A stretch of DNA of 5,732 nucleotides from an uncultured Eubacteriales bacterium. GTDB lineage: Bacteria; Bacillota; Clostridia; Oscillospirales; CAG-272. The notes below the pieces were generated by a model. It was not told where the DNA came from. It worked only from the letters and a program-made list of their open reading frames with translations, and made no database searches. The DNA is taken from assembly GCA_934462885.1 (NCBI GenBank), contig CAKSJC010000120.1, positions 1 to 5,732 of the forward strand. Reading direction: 5' to 3'. This document shows, piece by piece, positions 5,450 through 5,732 of this stretch (positions are counted from its first letter, which is position 1; every line of letters starts with the position of its first letter). Position numbers and translations under genes: made by a program.

Positions 5450-5732
5450 ATGAAAAAGGTTCTTACCCTTATCTTAGCTATGGTTATGCTTGTATCCACC
5501 GTCAGCGGATGTACTTCTCTCGTGAAAAATGCCGATGGTACTATTGATAAGGGTGCAATCATAGATATGTATCTTGCGACTGAGGTGTATAATTTCGATC
5601 CTCAGCAGAGCATCACGGACGACTCCATGCTTAAGATATTCAGCCTTATGTATGAAGGGCTTACAAGAATAAATGAAAAGGGCAAATGGGAAAAAGCCCT
5701 TATGAAGAATTATGAAATTGTAAGCGATACCG
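5450..5732 (+). CDS. Oligopeptide-type ABC transporter binding lipoprotein, 3'-truncated
   Basis: The first 94 residues are visible. MKK is followed by a hydrophobic stretch and a lipobox, VSGC at 18-21, so Cys21 would be lipidated and the mature protein tethered outside the membrane. The mature start YLATEVYNFDPQQSITDDSMLKIFSLMYEGLTRI resembles the opening of SBP_bac_5 (OppA/DppA/nickel-binding) proteins, in which a 'DP ... YEGL' pattern precedes the text on the untested start. These capture peptides, and in some members sugars or metals, for an ABC importer. A Shine-Dalgarno AAGGAGGAT (5432-5440) lies 9 nt before the ATG, and the extended -10 promoter lies upstream. A full member would be roughly 500-600 residues, so most of the gene is outside the window; any permease genes would lie further right. 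The ligand cannot be told. Confidence 0.85.
   Translation, partial: MKKVLTLILAMVMLVSTVSGCTSLVKNADGTIDKGAIIDMYLATEVYNFDPQQSITDDSMLKIFSLMYEGLTRINEKGKWEKALMKNYEIVSDT

Noticed and set aside
5419..5547. Small open frame starting ATGGCAGAACC before the lipoprotein start
   Set aside because: It has no Shine-Dalgarno and overlaps the lipoprotein signal peptide out of frame; the AAGGAGGAT site clearly serves the ATG at 5450.
1..5732. CRISPR arrays, tRNA or rRNA genes, insertion sequences, phage or defence genes
   Set aside because: No regularly spaced repeats, cloverleaf-like sequences, transposase motifs or terminal repeats with target duplications were seen on either strand.

Overview
The window looks like chromosomal DNA from an endospore-forming member of the Firmicutes, probably a gut-type Clostridia (Oscillospirales-like; family level is a guess). 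The main reason is a minus-strand gpr-spoIIP pair, in the same order as in Bacillus and Clostridium. A lipoprotein signal with a lipobox, strong GGAGG ribosome sites and sigma-A-type promoters fit the same group. I see no phage, transposon, CRISPR, tRNA or rRNA sequence, so this reads as ordinary core or housekeeping chromosome rather than an accessory island.

Layout. Bases 2-1585 (+) are the 3' part of a large extracellular solute-binding protein whose start lies left of the window. It is closed by a strong intrinsic terminator at 1613-1642. A near-consensus promoter (1665-1693) and a leader of about 100 nt with a two-stem fold precede a NagD-type HAD phosphatase (1798-2643, +). The 241-bp gap between the convergent HAD and spoIIP genes (2644-2884) has no gene but holds several inverted repeats, the largest pairing 20 of 21 positions; it probably terminates transcription from both sides.

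On the minus strand, gpr (5177-4407) is followed after 61 bp by spoIIP (4345-2885). Gpr is the protease that degrades small acid-soluble spore proteins at germination. SpoIIP is the cell-wall hydrolase that drives membrane migration during engulfment. Upstream of gpr is a candidate forespore (sigma-F-type) promoter with a perfect 14-bp palindrome across its spacer and the first two bases of its -10. Divergent from gpr, a sigma-A extended -10 promoter (5364-5392) drives a lipoprotein of the oligopeptide-binding (SBP_bac_5) family, cut off by the right edge (5450-5732).

Functionally these are three unrelated units: nutrient-uptake binding proteins at both ends, a housekeeping phosphatase, and a two-gene sporulation/germination operon. 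I found no convincing new multi-gene system. The points most worth a second look are a compact Gpr with almost no propeptide, a SpoIIP with a cytoplasmic tail of about 125 residues, the folded leader of the HAD gene, and the hairpin-rich convergent gap.
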